Shown here one piece after another: positions 1-8,703 of a stretch of DNA of 64,000 bases; position 1 is the first letter of the stretch, and every line of letters begins with the position of its first letter. Source of the stretch: Ureibacillus sp. FSL W7-1570 (lineage in GTDB: Bacteria > Bacillota > Bacilli > Bacillales_A > Planococcaceae); assembly GCF_038593265.1 (NCBI RefSeq), contig NZ_CP151979.1, positions 2,611,001 through 2,675,000 on the forward strand, written 5' to 3'. The notes under the pieces were generated by a model, which saw nothing but the letters and a program-made list of their open reading frames with translations, searched no databases and was not told the origin of the DNA. A program made the translations under genes and the position numbers.

Positions 1-1
1 A

Positions 2-1309
2 GCATTCTTTAATGTACCAGGCCATCATTTCGCAAGCTGGCGTCATCCTTCAACGCAGCCGGAACGTACACTGGATTTGGATTATTTCGTGGAACTGGCG
101 AAAATCGCTGAGCGTGGCAAGTTTGACACCATTTTCTTTGCGGACGGTTTTGGTCAGGAGTTGGAGGAATATTCACCATCAGGCATTAAATTGGATCCAA
201 TTATCATCCAATCCGCCTTGGCTGCTGTGACAAAGAAAATCGGTTTAGTGGCGACGGTCACAACATCGTATAATGAGCCATTCCAATTAGCGCGGAAATT
301 TATCGGCTTGGATCATTTGTCAAAAGGGCGCGCTGCATGGAATGTGGTTACATCTAACAGTGAAAGGGAAGCCCCACTTTTCGGAAGAGATAAACATTTG
401 GCTCATGCAGAGCGTTATGAACGTGCGGAAGAGTTTGTAGATGTGGTGAAAAAGCTGTGGTTATCCATTGATAAAGATGCACTTGTCATTGACAAGGAAT
501 CAGGAAGATATCTTGATTTATCGAAAGTTCAACCTGTAAATCACGAAGGCAAGTGGTTCAAAGTGCGGGGAACGCTGGATGCACCGACATCTCCACAAGG
601 GCACCCGGTCATCGTCCAGGCGGGTTCCTCCGAAGCGGGGAAAGAGTTGGCAGCCCGTACAGCGGATGTCGTTTTTACAGCGTGGCAAACGTTAGAAGAA
701 GCACAGGCTTTTTACCGTGATCTGAAAGGACGTTTGGCAAAATACGGACGAAATCCGGAAGACTTGCTAATTATGCCGGGTGTCTATATTACGGTAGCAA
801 AAACGGAAGAAGAAGCGGTTGCAAAACGGAAAGAATTGGATCAATATATTCATCCAAAGGCCGGGTTAAAGTATTTATCCCATTTCTTCGGAGCGGATTT
901 AACACGTTATCATATCGATGATCCACTTCCGGAACATTTCGATGGGGAAGATAAGACAAATCCGCGCATCCGTGCGAACATTGTGCGAAATATCGCCAAA
1001 CGCGAAAATTTAAAAACCATTCGTGAGCTATACGAATTTATCGCAGGGGCCCGCGGACATCGTGAAATTGTTGGTACACCGGAGCAAATTGCCGATCAAT
1101 TGCAAGAATGGTTTGAGCAGGGAGCCGCAGATGGATTCAATGTGATGGCGCCGACTTTCCCGGATGGACTTAACGATATTGTTGACTTGGTTATTCCGGA
1201 ATTGCAACGCAGAGGCTTATTCCGGACTGAATATGAAGGAACAACTTTACGCGAGAATTTAGGATTAAAAAATCCTGCACGTACGGTAATTGAAAACGTG
1301 AAAGGTTAA
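2..1309 (+). CDS. LLM-class flavin-dependent monooxygenase, NtaA/SnaA/DszA family (5' end outside window)
   Basis: The reading frame is open from base 2, so the true start lies upstream. The first visible residues (PGHHFASWRHP, then DLDYFVELAKIAERGKFD and FFAD) are the N-terminal signature of the NtaA/SnaA/DszA/NmoA flavin monooxygenases, which are usually 430-450 aa; about 435 codons are visible, so few residues are missing. Members oxidise nitrilotriacetate-, alkanesulfonate- or sulfone-like substrates with FMNH2 supplied by a separate reductase. Further matches are the WNVVTS segment, the QAGSSEAGKELAARTADVVF segment, and a C-terminal region that picks the flavin pocket (GTPEQIADQLQEWF). 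Family assignment is strong; the substrate cannot be read from the sequence. An intrinsic terminator follows directly. Confidence 0.88.
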   Translation, partial: AFFNVPGHHFASWRHPSTQPERTLDLDYFVELAKIAERGKFDTIFFADGFGQELEEYSPSGIKLDPIIIQSALAAVTKKIGLVATVTTSYNEPFQLARKFIGLDHLSKGRAAWNVVTSNSEREAPLFGRDKHLAHAERYERAEEFVDVVKKLWLSIDKDALVIDKESGRYLDLSKVQPVNHEGKWFKVRGTLDAPTSPQGHPVIVQAGSSEAGKELAARTADVVFTAWQTLEEAQAFYRDLKGRLAKYGRNPEDLLIMPGVYITVAKTEEEAVAKRKELDQYIHPKAGLKYLSHFFGADLTRYHIDDPLPEHFDGEDKTNPRIRANIVRNIAKRENLKTIRELYEFIAGARGHREIVGTPEQIADQLQEWFEQGAADGFNVMAPTFPDGLNDIVDLVIPELQRRGLFRTEYEGTTLRENLGLKNPARTVIENVKG

Positions 1310-1328
1310 TGGATGATTTTCCCTACTA

Positions 1329-1362
1329 AATGGCTCACTAGGAAACTGGAGGCCATTTTTTT
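1329..1362 (+). terminator. Intrinsic terminator after the monooxygenase gene
   Basis: AATGGC pairs with GCCATT around a 17-nt loop and is followed by a run of T. It lies 20 nt after the stop codon. Confidence 0.65.
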
Positions 1363-1489
1363 ATTGAATGGGGTTTTCTTATTGTTGAAAAATGGGAAGG
1401 GAATTTCCTGATTGCCGGATTTGCGGTTTGCATAGTGGATGTGCAATAACAATAATGAATGAGGTTCAGTGACGCTTATGGTATATAAG

Positions 1490-1534
1490 AAAAAAATATC
1501 CCACAGAAAGCCATATATTGCTATTCCGTGGGAT
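1490..1534 (-). terminator. Intrinsic terminator of the thioredoxin-like gene
   Basis: Read on the minus strand, ATCCCAC pairs with GTGGGAT and is followed by a T-rich tail, just after the stop of the thioredoxin-like gene. Confidence 0.75.
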
Positions 1535-1549
1535 TGGTTATGTAAAACC

Positions 1550-1867
1550 TTAAAGAGGTAACCCATCAATAAAGTTTTCAATTTCCTCTTGCGTTTTTCT
1601 GTCCCGGCTAACGAAACGGCCAATTTCTTCCCCTTTATTGTAGGCAATGAAACTTGGAATTCCAAAAACGTCCAGTTCACCGCATAAATCAATAAATTCA
1701 TCCCGATCTACTTTTACAAAAGTATATTGAGCATATTTTTCTTCGATGGCAGGAAGAAACGGTTTAATAAATACGCAGTCTTTGCACCAATCTGCAGAAA
1801 ACACAAATATGATGCGCTCTTCGTTTTTCAGTTCATGAAATTGTTCTACGGATTGCAATGATTGCAT
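1550..1867 (-). CDS. Thioredoxin-like protein (YtpP-type)
   Basis: A 105-aa single thioredoxin-fold domain. The active-site motif is CKDC in the context SADWCKDCVFIKP (about residues 27-39), not the classical CGPC. The cis-proline loop is at FGIPSFI (about 70-76). The length and the missing signal peptide indicate a small cytoplasmic thiol-disulfide protein. The family is known in Bacillus as YtpP-like. A good ribosome binding site (GGGGGAGTC) lies before the ATG. The gene stands alone, with its own terminator downstream and an AT-rich upstream region holding an inverted repeat. The acidic/basic residues between the two cysteines imply a redox potential different from TrxA, which is inference. 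Confidence 0.85.
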   Translation of the reverse strand: MQSLQSVEQFHELKNEERIIFVFSADWCKDCVFIKPFLPAIEEKYAQYTFVKVDRDEFIDLCGELDVFGIPSFIAYNKGEEIGRFVSRDRKTQEEIENFIDGLPL

Positions 1868-1892
1868 TTATGACTCCCCCAAATATAAATAG

Positions 1893-1911
1893 TATGATAA
1901 ATGGTATCATA
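1893..1911. promoter_or_regulatory. Inverted repeat upstream of the thioredoxin-like gene
   Basis: TATGATA, five bases, TATCATA forms a perfect 7-5-7 dyad 26 nt upstream of the thioredoxin-like start. It could be an operator, but I cannot match it to a known regulator. Confidence 0.3.
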
Positions 1912-2006
1912 TCATAATATTTACTACAAAACAAACAGATTTACTCTGAATATATAGGTGGGGAATTCCATTATGAGGCTGGGACAAAACCCCCTCTAAA
2001 ATGGAA

Positions 2007-2057
2007 ACAGCTCATGAAATTTTGGAATGAAATTTCATGAGCTGTTCTTCATTTTTT
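2007..2057 (+). terminator. Inbound terminator at the left end of the IS1182-type element
   Basis: ACAGCTCATGAAATT and its complement form a 15-bp stem, followed by a T run. It lies between the element's left end and the transposase start, so it should insulate the transposase from external promoters. Confidence 0.65.
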
Positions 2058-2126
2058 CAATAAAAAATAAGGACCTCTTCTGTTAAAATTAAGTTACCAC
2101 CAAAACTAACAGAAAGAAGGGTCCTT

Positions 2127-3773
2127 ATGTTCAAATATTATAACATGAATCAATTAGTTTTGCCTCTAGATTTAGAAATAAAATTACAAGAAAATGATAT
2201 TGCCTTCCACATTCACCATTTAGTTGAAAGTATTCCAGATGAAGCCTTCCAGCCGTTTCTTCGAAATACAGGTTGTCCTGCTTATCATCCACGCATGATG
2301 CTAAAAATTATTTTGTGTGCCTATTCGCAGTCTGTCTTTTCAGGTCGAAAAATTGAAGCGCTATTAAAGGACAGTATACGAATGATGTGGTTGGCACAAG
2401 GATATGAACCAAGTTATCGGACGATCAATCGTTTTCGTGTGCATCCGGAAGTAAAAGAATTAATTCGTCAATGTTTTGTCCAATTCCGTTGCCAACTGGT
2501 GGAAGAAAAGTTAATCGATCAAGAAGCCATTTTTATCGATGGTACGAAGATTGAAGCGAATGCCAATAAATTTACTTTCGTATGGAAGAAATCCATTGAA
2601 AAATACAACCAAAACTTAATTGAAAAGTCCAATCAGTTATACAACGAACTATTAGAAAAAGAAATCATCCCTGAAATGGAGCGGGAAAATGAGGGAGAAC
2701 TGTCCGTTGAAGAACTCGCTCAAATGGTGCAACAAGTCGATGAAGTCATTAAGGAATATGACCAAAAGATAGAAACATCGCCCGATGCCACAGAACGAAA
2801 AGCATTAAGAAGCGAACGGAAATATCCGAAGCGAGTGTACAAACAGTTGATTGACTTGATTTTACGTAAACAAAAGTATCAAAAAGACTTCGAAATCTTG
2901 GGTGAACGGAATAGTTATTCCAAAACAGACTTAGATGCGACGTTCATGCGAATGAAAGACGACTATATGAAAAACGGTCAATTGAAAGCTGGATACAACG
3001 TACAAATCGCAACAGAAGGTCAATACGCACTAGCTTATAGCATCTTTCCAAATCCTACTGATACACGTACATTAATTCCGTTCTTGAATAAGATAGAAAA
3101 GGATTATTTTCCGTTGCCAAAGTATATTGTCGCAGATGCTGGTTATGGTAGTGAACAAAACTATGAAGACATCCTTTCGAATCGAAAATGTGAGGCACTC
3201 ATTCCATATACCATGTATGAGAAAGAACAAAAGAAGAAATATAAACAAAATCCATTTCATCCAGACAATTGGATGTACGACGAAGAAAGTGATACCTACA
3301 TTTGTCCAAATCAGCAGCGAGTAACCTTCCGTTATCGTTCTGTACGTACAGATAAGACTGGTTTCAAACGAGAATTGAAAATCTATGAATGTGAAAACTG
3401 TTCAGGATGTCCATTTCGTTCATCATGCACAAAAGCAAAGGAAGGCAATCACCGAAAGGTCATGGTGAATGAAAAATGGGAACAACAAAAAGAATATGTA
3501 AGAGCGAAGCTTTCAGAAGAAAAAGCTGGTTCTATTTTCCGTCAACGTAAAATAGACGTAGAACCAGTTTTTGGATTCTTGAAGGCTAATTTGCGTTTCA
3601 CTCGATTTTCCGTTCGAGGAAAATCGAAAGTGGAAAATGAAATGGGCATTGCCTTAATGGCCGTGAATTTACGAAAATACACGGCCAACAAAGATCAACT
3701 AACAAAAAATAATGGGGATAAATGGAAAAAGGAGAATTTGAGCCAACTCAAATTCTCCTTTTTCCTATTTTGA
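2127..3773 (+). CDS. IS1182-family transposase (548 aa)
   Basis: A DDE-type transposase of the IS1182 family. The N-terminal DUF772-like part (YHPRMMLKIILCAYSQSVFSGRKIE) is followed by the first catalytic Asp in IFIDGTKIEANANK (about 137-150), a long charged insert, the second Asp in YIVADAGYGSEQNYE (about 335-349), a C-rich segment (CENCSGCPFRSSC) and the C-terminal IDVEPVFGFLK block carrying the catalytic Glu. The length is typical. The reading frame is intact, so the element is probably active. The start has a strong AGAAAGAAGG ribosome binding site. The final 14 codons also form the element's own terminator stem. Confidence 0.93.
   Translation: MFKYYNMNQLVLPLDLEIKLQENDIAFHIHHLVESIPDEAFQPFLRNTGCPAYHPRMMLKIILCAYSQSVFSGRKIEALLKDSIRMMWLAQGYEPSYRTINRFRVHPEVKELIRQCFVQFRCQLVEEKLIDQEAIFIDGTKIEANANKFTFVWKKSIEKYNQNLIEKSNQLYNELLEKEIIPEMERENEGELSVEELAQMVQQVDEVIKEYDQKIETSPDATERKALRSERKYPKRVYKQLIDLILRKQKYQKDFEILGERNSYSKTDLDATFMRMKDDYMKNGQLKAGYNVQIATEGQYALAYSIFPNPTDTRTLIPFLNKIEKDYFPLPKYIVADAGYGSEQNYEDILSNRKCEALIPYTMYEKEQKKKYKQNPFHPDNWMYDEESDTYICPNQQRVTFRYRSVRTDKTGFKRELKIYECENCSGCPFRSSCTKAKEGNHRKVMVNEKWEQQKEYVRAKLSEEKAGSIFRQRKIDVEPVFGFLKANLRFTRFSVRGKSKVENEMGIALMAVNLRKYTANKDQLTKNNGDKWKKENLSQLKFSFFLF
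3731..3764 (+). terminator. Terminator inside the transposase 3' end
   Basis: GGAGAATTTGAG, CCAA loop, and the exact complement form a 12-bp stem followed by TTTTTCC. It is embedded in the last codons of the transposase gene. Confidence 0.8.
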
Positions 3774-3901
3774 AGCTAGTTTTGTCCCAGCCCCGTTTTT
3801 TATGTAAAAAAATCTTTGCATTTAATAAAAATTTTTCATCCCATAAAGGACTCATGGTTTGAAAAAAACGGGATATTCTAAGGGGGAAAGGAGGATTGAT
3901 T

Positions 3902-4894
3902 TTGGTCCGAAAAATAATTCTCTCCTTGGTTCTTGTGCTTGCATGTTTAACGGCCTTTTCCTCTTTTGCAAACGCAAGCGAACATAAGGAAGATGTGTAC
4001 AATGAGCGGATGAATTTGTATAAAAGCTATGAAACGCCATTTGTTCCCTGGTATCGTTTGGCGGCTGTCGATCAATATGAACGGAATATTCAGGAAGTGC
4101 GAAAGGATATTCCAAAGCGGGAAAGCGCCATCGCCATTCATTTTTCCCATGAATTCTGGGCAGGTGAACTGAATCCTGACACAGATGACACTACGCCGTT
4201 TACCATTCAGTATTTTGGCGGCAAGGGTCTTGATGGGAACGGCGATGGCAAAGCCGATCGGAATGATGACCAAGATATTTTATTTACGATGGCCACCTAT
4301 TTAGGGAAATTTGGCCCATCGGAAGAAGATTTTAAAACGGCTTTATGGGAATATTACAAAGATGAAAAAATCATCAATCAAATTATAACCATTCAAACGC
4401 TTTATAAACATTTCAATACAATTCAGCTGGACAAGCATATTTTTCCCCTCCCGGTCCGTGGATACAATTACAGTTATAAAGGGACTTGGGGTGCCAGCAG
4501 GGGATGGGGCGGAAGACGAATCCATGAAGGAACGGATATTTTTGCCGGTTATGGCACACCGGTTTTATCTACGTCTTATGGCGTTGTTGAAGTAATGGGT
4601 TGGAACCAATTTGGCGGTTGGCGGGTCGGCATCCGGGATCATCATAATACTTATCATTATTATGCTCATTTGGCGTATTTCAATAAAGAGTTGAAGGTGG
4701 GCGACATCGTGGAGCCTGGAACCATTCTTGGCGGTGTTGGAAGTTCGGGATATGGGAAGGAAGGAACGAGCGGCAAATTCCCTCCGCATTTGCATTATGG
4801 CATGTATAAATTCAACGGTCGGACTGAATGGGCTTTTGACCCGTATCCGCATCTTTTGCAATGGGAAAAGCAGACGAAGCAGGAACGCAAATAA
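3902..4894 (+). CDS. lytH: Secreted M23 metallopeptidase, LytH-like
   Basis: About 330 aa with an N-terminal signal peptide (basic VRKK-like start, hydrophobic stretch, ANAS cleavage region). The C-terminal M23 (LytM) domain (about 195-320) carries the zinc ligands: HEGTD (first His and Asp), HYYAH and HLHYG. The length and the HEGTDIFAGYG block resemble Bacillus LytH (YunA), an L-Ala-D-Glu peptidase that matures spore cortex peptidoglycan; this assignment rests on recalled similarity. I place the start at TTG 3902, seven bases after a GGAGG at 3890-3894, because the in-frame TTG at 3896 would sit directly on that site. The gene is monocistronic with a clear terminator downstream and lies just right of the IS element. 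Confidence 0.72.
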   Translation: MVRKIILSLVLVLACLTAFSSFANASEHKEDVYNERMNLYKSYETPFVPWYRLAAVDQYERNIQEVRKDIPKRESAIAIHFSHEFWAGELNPDTDDTTPFTIQYFGGKGLDGNGDGKADRNDDQDILFTMATYLGKFGPSEEDFKTALWEYYKDEKIINQIITIQTLYKHFNTIQLDKHIFPLPVRGYNYSYKGTWGASRGWGGRRIHEGTDIFAGYGTPVLSTSYGVVEVMGWNQFGGWRVGIRDHHNTYHYYAHLAYFNKELKVGDIVEPGTILGGVGSSGYGKEGTSGKFPPHLHYGMYKFNGRTEWAFDPYPHLLQWEKQTKQERK

Positions 4895-4897
4895 TAA

Positions 4898-4936
4898 GGT
4901 TGCTTTAGCGTGCCATTCGCTAGGGCAACTTTTTTG
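4898..4936 (+). terminator. Intrinsic terminator after the LytH-like gene
   Basis: GTTGC pairs with GCAAC, extended by TTTAGCG with CGCTA, and is followed by a T run. Confidence 0.75.
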
Positions 4937-5123
4937 TTGCGAGAACATTTTGATAAAAGCCGCAAGGGATCTGTTGAAAATGCAAGTCCTCCAGCATCTC
5001 CTTGGATTTATCCAAAGTCGCAAAGTCTTGAAAAAAATTCCAAATAAATTATCCATTTTATCCTATTGAAATATTTTCTTGCCCATGTCACAATGATTGT
5101 AATTTCATAGTGCATTATCCAAT

Positions 5124-5206
5124 CACTAGGGGTGCTAGTTTTAGCTGAGAGAGGCATTGCCTCAACCCTTTGAACCTGCACTAGGTAATGCTAGCGAAGG
5201 GAAGTG
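5124..5206 (+). promoter_or_regulatory. TPP (THI-box) riboswitch
   Basis: The conserved elements appear in order: GGGGTGCT, CTGAGA, an ACCCTTTGAACCTG core, and TAATGCTAGCGAAGGGAAGTG. P1 closes by CACT with AGTG. The 3' strand of P1 (GAAGTGG) can also pair with CCACTTC of the terminator's 5' arm at 5270-5276. The switch is therefore legible: TPP bound keeps P1 closed and lets the terminator form; without TPP, the antiterminator forms and the thiazole operon is transcribed. Confidence 0.95.
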
Positions 5207-5266
5207 GTTGCTGGGACTCGTATTGTCTTTTTATGTTTTTTTACAGTTTGCCGATTTCGGGTTTTC

Positions 5267-5297
5267 AAGCCACTTCTTTCAGGAAGTGGCTTTTTTT
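5267..5297 (+). terminator. Riboswitch-controlled terminator of the thi operon
   Basis: AAGCCACTTC pairs with GAAGTGGCTT around a six-base loop and is followed by seven T. It lies 60 nt after the TPP riboswitch and 29 nt before tenA. Confidence 0.93.
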
Positions 5298-5325
5298 CAT
5301 GAACAAAAAAAGATGGGGGATAGGA

Positions 5326-6012
5326 ATGCAATTCACAGATCGACTTTTTGAAAAGTATCATACCGTTTGGAGAAAAAATCATGAACATCCTTTTGTGAAA
5401 GAGTTGGGAACAGGAACACTGGATCCTGACAAGTTCCGTTTTTACATGATACAAGATTATTTATACTTAATCGATTATTCCAAATTGTTTGCATTAGGTG
5501 CTGTGAAAGCGCCAAATCTCGAAGTGATGACGGTGTTTGCCAACCTGCTTTATTACACGATGAATGAGGAAATGGCGTTGCACAGAAAATATGCCAGCCG
5601 TTTTGGAATCACGGAAAAAGAGTTGGAAGAGGCAAAACCTTCCCCGGTAACCCTTGCTTACACCCACTACATGTTGGCGGTTGCCCAAAACGGCTCCATC
5701 GCCGAATTGGCGGCTGCCCATTTGGCTTGTGCATGGAGCTATTGGGAGATTGGATGTGAATTGGCTGAAATCCCGGGGGCAAAAAATCATGAATTATACG
5801 GCGATTGGGTAAAAACGTACAGTTCAGAAGAGTTTGGCCAGTCTGCGCAATGGAATCTCGATTTGCTCAATCAATTGGCGGAAGGGAAGCCGGAATCCGA
5901 ACTTCAGCGGCTGGAAGAAATCTTTTTAAATACGACCCGATTTGAATACATGTTCTGGGATATGGCTTATCATCAACAAATGTGGCCGATGGATGAACAG
6001 GTGACTGCATAA
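5326..6012 (+). CDS. tenA: Thiaminase II / aminopyrimidine aminohydrolase TenA
   Basis: A 228-aa all-helical TenA protein that hydrolyses amino-aminomethyl-methylpyrimidine to HMP, salvaging base-degraded thiamine in the cytoplasm. The catalytic Cys is C135 in HLACAWSYWEIG. The other active-site residues expected for the family are present: Asp in IQDYLYL (D44), and Glu in FEYMFWDMAY (about E207). I choose ATG 5326, which has a GGGGGATAGG site; an in-frame ATG at 5300 falls beside the terminator stem. It is the first gene of the TPP-controlled operon and is followed after 25 nt by tenI. Confidence 0.95.
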   Translation: MQFTDRLFEKYHTVWRKNHEHPFVKELGTGTLDPDKFRFYMIQDYLYLIDYSKLFALGAVKAPNLEVMTVFANLLYYTMNEEMALHRKYASRFGITEKELEEAKPSPVTLAYTHYMLAVAQNGSIAELAAAHLACAWSYWEIGCELAEIPGAKNHELYGDWVKTYSSEEFGQSAQWNLDLLNQLAEGKPESELQRLEEIFLNTTRFEYMFWDMAYHQQMWPMDEQVTA

Positions 6013-6037
6013 TTTTTTGCGAAGGGAAGTCGTTTGG

Positions 6038-6685
6038 TTGGAACTGCACATAATCACCGATGGGAAAAAGACAAATGAAGAGTTGAAGGAAATCATTACA
6101 TCGGTTTCTGCTGTTGTGGATTACATTCATATACGCGAAAAAAATAAATCGCCCCATGAGATTGTTGCTCTAGTAGAGGAGTTACTAAAGGCAGGGGTGC
6201 CGAAAGAAAAGCTTGTCATCAATGACCGGCTGGATATTGCTCTTGTGACTGGAATTCCGAATGTGCATCTGCCAGGGAAGGGGCTTCCGGTAGAAAAGGT
6301 CAAAACGGCATTTCCACATATGAAAGTGGGGGTCAGCATCCATTCCCTTGAAGAAGCGGAAAGAGCGGAAGAAGCAGGAGCTGATTACTGTTTATTCGGC
6401 CATGTTTTTGAAACGGACAGCAAAAAGGGATTAATGGGAAGAGGAACGGGTGCCCTTGGTGTAATTGTTGAACATGTAAAGATTCCAGTGATTGCCATCG
6501 GCGGAATTACTCCTGAGAATGCCGGAAAAGTGCTGGAGAAAAAAGTGCGCGGCATTGCAGTGATGTCTTACATTTTCTCATCGAAACACCCAAAAGAAGC
6601 GGCAACCCGTTTAAAACAAGTGTCAAAGGGGAAGGGGGATGACGTTGCAACTTTATATCAATGGACAGAAGACGGAAGTGGATAA
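6038..6685 (+). CDS. tenI: Thiazole tautomerase TenI
   Basis: A 215-aa TIM-barrel protein of the ThiE/TenI family. Its place between tenA and thiS matches Bacillus tenI, whose product aromatises the thiazole carboxylate phosphate made by ThiG. Visible family blocks are YIHIREK, LVINDRLDIA, VHLPGKGLP, GVSIHSLEEA, CLFGHVFETDSKKG and AIGGITPEN. A ThiE synthase normally carries a phosphate and pyrimidine pocket of the QLREK and NDRVDVA type; here the divergent REKNK and FGHVFETDSK blocks favour TenI. The likely start is TTG 6038 after AGGGAAG. The end overlaps thiS by 47 nt, suggesting translational coupling. Confidence 0.88.
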   Translation: MELHIITDGKKTNEELKEIITSVSAVVDYIHIREKNKSPHEIVALVEELLKAGVPKEKLVINDRLDIALVTGIPNVHLPGKGLPVEKVKTAFPHMKVGVSIHSLEEAERAEEAGADYCLFGHVFETDSKKGLMGRGTGALGVIVEHVKIPVIAIGGITPENAGKVLEKKVRGIAVMSYIFSSKHPKEAATRLKQVSKGKGDDVATLYQWTEDGSG

Positions 6686-6848
6686 CAATGTGAAAAATGT
6701 GGCAGATTTGCTGAAGTCTTTTCAATTGCAAGGACGGATTGTCGTTGTTGAACAGAATGGAAAAATTATACTGAAAGAGCAATATGACAAACAGCCGGTA
6801 AATGATGGCGACAAAATCGAAATCGTCCATTTTGTTGGAGGGGGATAA
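6639..6848 (+). CDS. thiS: Sulfur carrier protein ThiS
   Basis: A 69-aa ubiquitin-like sulfur carrier that ends in the required Gly-Gly (HFVGGG). ThiF adenylates this terminus and it is then thiocarboxylated; the sulfur is handed to ThiG for thiazole formation. The start ATG lies within the end of tenI, preceded by AAGGGGAAGGGGG, so it is probably co-translated. The thiG start follows two bases after the stop. Confidence 0.95.
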   Translation: MTLQLYINGQKTEVDNNVKNVADLLKSFQLQGRIVVVEQNGKIILKEQYDKQPVNDGDKIEIVHFVGGG

Positions 6849-6850
6849 AC

Positions 6851-7618
6851 ATGTTAAAAATTGCAGATAAAGTATTCCAATCAAGATTATTGCTAGGTAC
6901 AGGGAAGTTCCCGAATTTTGAGGTCCAAAAGGAAGCGGTGGAAGCATCCGGAGCGGAAATTTTGACTTTTGCCGTAAGAAGAATGAATATTTATGAACCG
7001 TCACAGCCGAATTTTCTGGAAATGCTCGATCTTTCAAAATATACCCTCCTGCCGAATACTGCCGGGGCAAAAACGGCGGAAGAAGCGGTGAGGATCGCAA
7101 GACTCGCCAAAGCATCAGGACTGTGCGACATGGTGAAAGTGGAAGTCATTGGGGATGATAAAACCCTTCTTCCGGATCCGGTTGAAACACTAAAAGCTTC
7201 AGAAATGTTATTGGAAGAAGGTTTCATTGTCCTTCCTTATACTTCCGATGATGTAGTCTTAGCGAAGAGACTCGAAGAATTGGGGGTGCATGCCATCATG
7301 CCGGGCGCTTCACCCATTGGTTCAGGGCAAGGGATTGTGAATCCGCTGAATCTCTCCCTCATCATTGAGCAGGCGGGTATTCCGGTCATAGTGGATGCGG
7401 GAATCGGCTCGCCTGCGGATTGTGCCATTGCGATGGAGTTGGGGGCAGATGGCATCTTATTGAATTCAGCGGTGTCCGGGGCAAAAGATCCGGTGAAAAT
7501 GGCAAAGGCCATGAAGCTGGCCATCGAAGCGGGAAGACTTGGATATGAAGCTGGCAGAATTCCGAAAAAACGGTATGCTGTTGCCTCCAGTCCAATAGAA
7601 GGGATGCTTCTTTCCTAA
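6851..7618 (+). CDS. thiG: Thiazole synthase ThiG
   Basis: A 255-aa TIM barrel that condenses deoxyxylulose 5-phosphate, dehydroglycine and ThiS thiocarboxylate into the thiazole phosphate carboxylate. The Schiff-base lysine is K96 in [11 protein letters not shown]. Other family blocks are [47 protein letters not shown] and the phosphate-binding [17 protein letters not shown]. The length is standard. The stop codon overlaps the thiF start (TAATG). Confidence 0.97.
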   Translation: MLKIADKVFQSRLLLGTGKFPNFEVQKEAVEASGAEILTFAVRRMNIYEPSQPNFLEMLDLSKYTLLPNTAGAKTAEEAVRIARLAKASGLCDMVKVEVIGDDKTLLPDPVETLKASEMLLEEGFIVLPYTSDDVVLAKRLEELGVHAIMPGASPIGSGQGIVNPLNLSLIIEQAGIPVIVDAGIGSPADCAIAMELGADGILLNSAVSGAKDPVKMAKAMKLAIEAGRLGYEAGRIPKKRYAVASSPIEGMLLS

Positions 7619-8628
7619 TGGAACGGTATTCCCGGCAACGGTTGTTTTCCCCTATTGGTGAGGAAGGACAGAAGAAATTATTGGAAAGCCATGTGCTAAT
7701 TGTCGGGGCAGGAGCGTTAGGTTGTGCCAATGCGGAGATGTTGGCACGGGCGGGCATCGGGAAAATCACCATTATCGACCGGGATTACGTTGATTGGACG
7801 AATCTCGGCCGGCAGCAACTTTATACGGAAGAGGATGCAAAACGGAACATCCCAAAGGCCATTGCGGCACAAAACCATTTACAAGTAATCAATTCAACGA
7901 TTGATATTAAAGGGATTGTTGGAGACTTCTATATTGATTCAGAAGAAATAGTGAAAGATGCCGATCTCATCATGGATGGGACAGATAATTTTGAAACGAG
8001 ATTTGTCATCAATGATATGGCAATGAAACATGGCATTCCCTGGATTCACGGGGCAGTGGTAAGAAGTTATGGAATGACCGTTTCCATTGTGCCAAAACAA
8101 ACACCATGTTATCATTGTTTGCTCCAAACGCTTCCTTCCGAGGGTTTAACTTGCGATACCGTCGGGGTGATCAGTCCGGCAGTGCAAATGGTTGCATCCT
8201 ATCAAACAGCCGAGGCTTTGAAATATCTGGTGAGCGGAGAAGTGTCCAAAGAATTGGTTTCCTTTGATGTATGGAAAAGGGAACACTCGATCATCGATGT
8301 ATCATCATTAAAGAGGGCGGATTGCCCTTCGTGCGGGGGAAATCCCTCATTCCCATATTTGAGGAAGGGGACGGGTTTAAAAACCGCGGTGTTGTGCGGC
8401 AGAAATACCGTGCAGATTCGTCCGCAGCAAACGCAGCAATTTTCATTAGAAAGGATTTCAAAAAGGCTCCATACAATCGTTAAAAACTTAAAAGTGACCC
8501 CTTACTTAATGTCCTTCCAGGTGGAAGATGTCCAAATGGTTCTTTTTCAAGATGGCAGGGCATTGATCCATGGAACGAAAGAGGAAGAAAAGGCGAAAAG
8601 GATTTATCAACGGTATGTGGGGGCATGA
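7618..8628 (+). CDS. thiF: ThiS adenylyltransferase ThiF (ThiF/MoeB family)
   Basis: A 336-aa E1-like enzyme that activates the ThiS C terminus with ATP. The nucleotide-binding loop is VGAGALGC (about 29-36), with the family Asp in IDRDYVDWTNLGRQQLY and DGTDNFETR. The Cys in GLTCDTVGV is in the position used for sulfur transfer. A CPSC pair (about residues 236-239) corresponds to half of the zinc site; the other half is CYHC near residue 162. The C-terminal 70 residues after the zinc site are variable. It is the last gene of the operon; neither thiO nor thiD follows, unlike the Bacillus subtilis operon. Confidence 0.93.
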   Translation: MERYSRQRLFSPIGEEGQKKLLESHVLIVGAGALGCANAEMLARAGIGKITIIDRDYVDWTNLGRQQLYTEEDAKRNIPKAIAAQNHLQVINSTIDIKGIVGDFYIDSEEIVKDADLIMDGTDNFETRFVINDMAMKHGIPWIHGAVVRSYGMTVSIVPKQTPCYHCLLQTLPSEGLTCDTVGVISPAVQMVASYQTAEALKYLVSGEVSKELVSFDVWKREHSIIDVSSLKRADCPSCGGNPSFPYLRKGTGLKTAVLCGRNTVQIRPQQTQQFSLERISKRLHTIVKNLKVTPYLMSFQVEDVQMVLFQDGRALIHGTKEEEKAKRIYQRYVGA

Positions 8629-8648
8629 AAGACCGTTGAATGCCAAAA

Positions 8649-8680
8649 TAAAAAAGCTCTCCTGAACAGAGAGCTTTTTT
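8649..8680 (+). terminator. Intrinsic terminator of the thi operon
   Basis: AAAAAAGCTCTC pairs with GAGAGCTTTTTT around an eight-base loop, 20 nt after the thiF stop. Confidence 0.9.
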
Positions 8681-8703
8681 ACAAACCATTGTTTTACCAA
8701 TGT

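Larger units (their letters stand above)
1977..3792 (+). mobile_element. IS1182-family insertion sequence, apparently complete
   Basis: Terminal inverted repeats of at least 14 bp (GGCTGGGACAAAAC at 1977-1990 and its exact complement at 3779-3792) bracket one transposase gene. Just inside the left end is a 15-bp perfect stem (2007-2020 with 2031-2045) followed by a T run, which would stop transcription entering from outside. A second perfect 12-bp stem (3731-3742 with 3747-3758) plus T run overlaps the last transposase codons and ends its message. No clear target-site duplication was found in the flanks. Confidence 0.85.

Noticed and set aside
1977-3792. Target-site duplication for the first IS1182-type element
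   Set aside because: Flanks were compared for direct repeats or palindromes and none was convincing, unlike the element at 33-35 kb.
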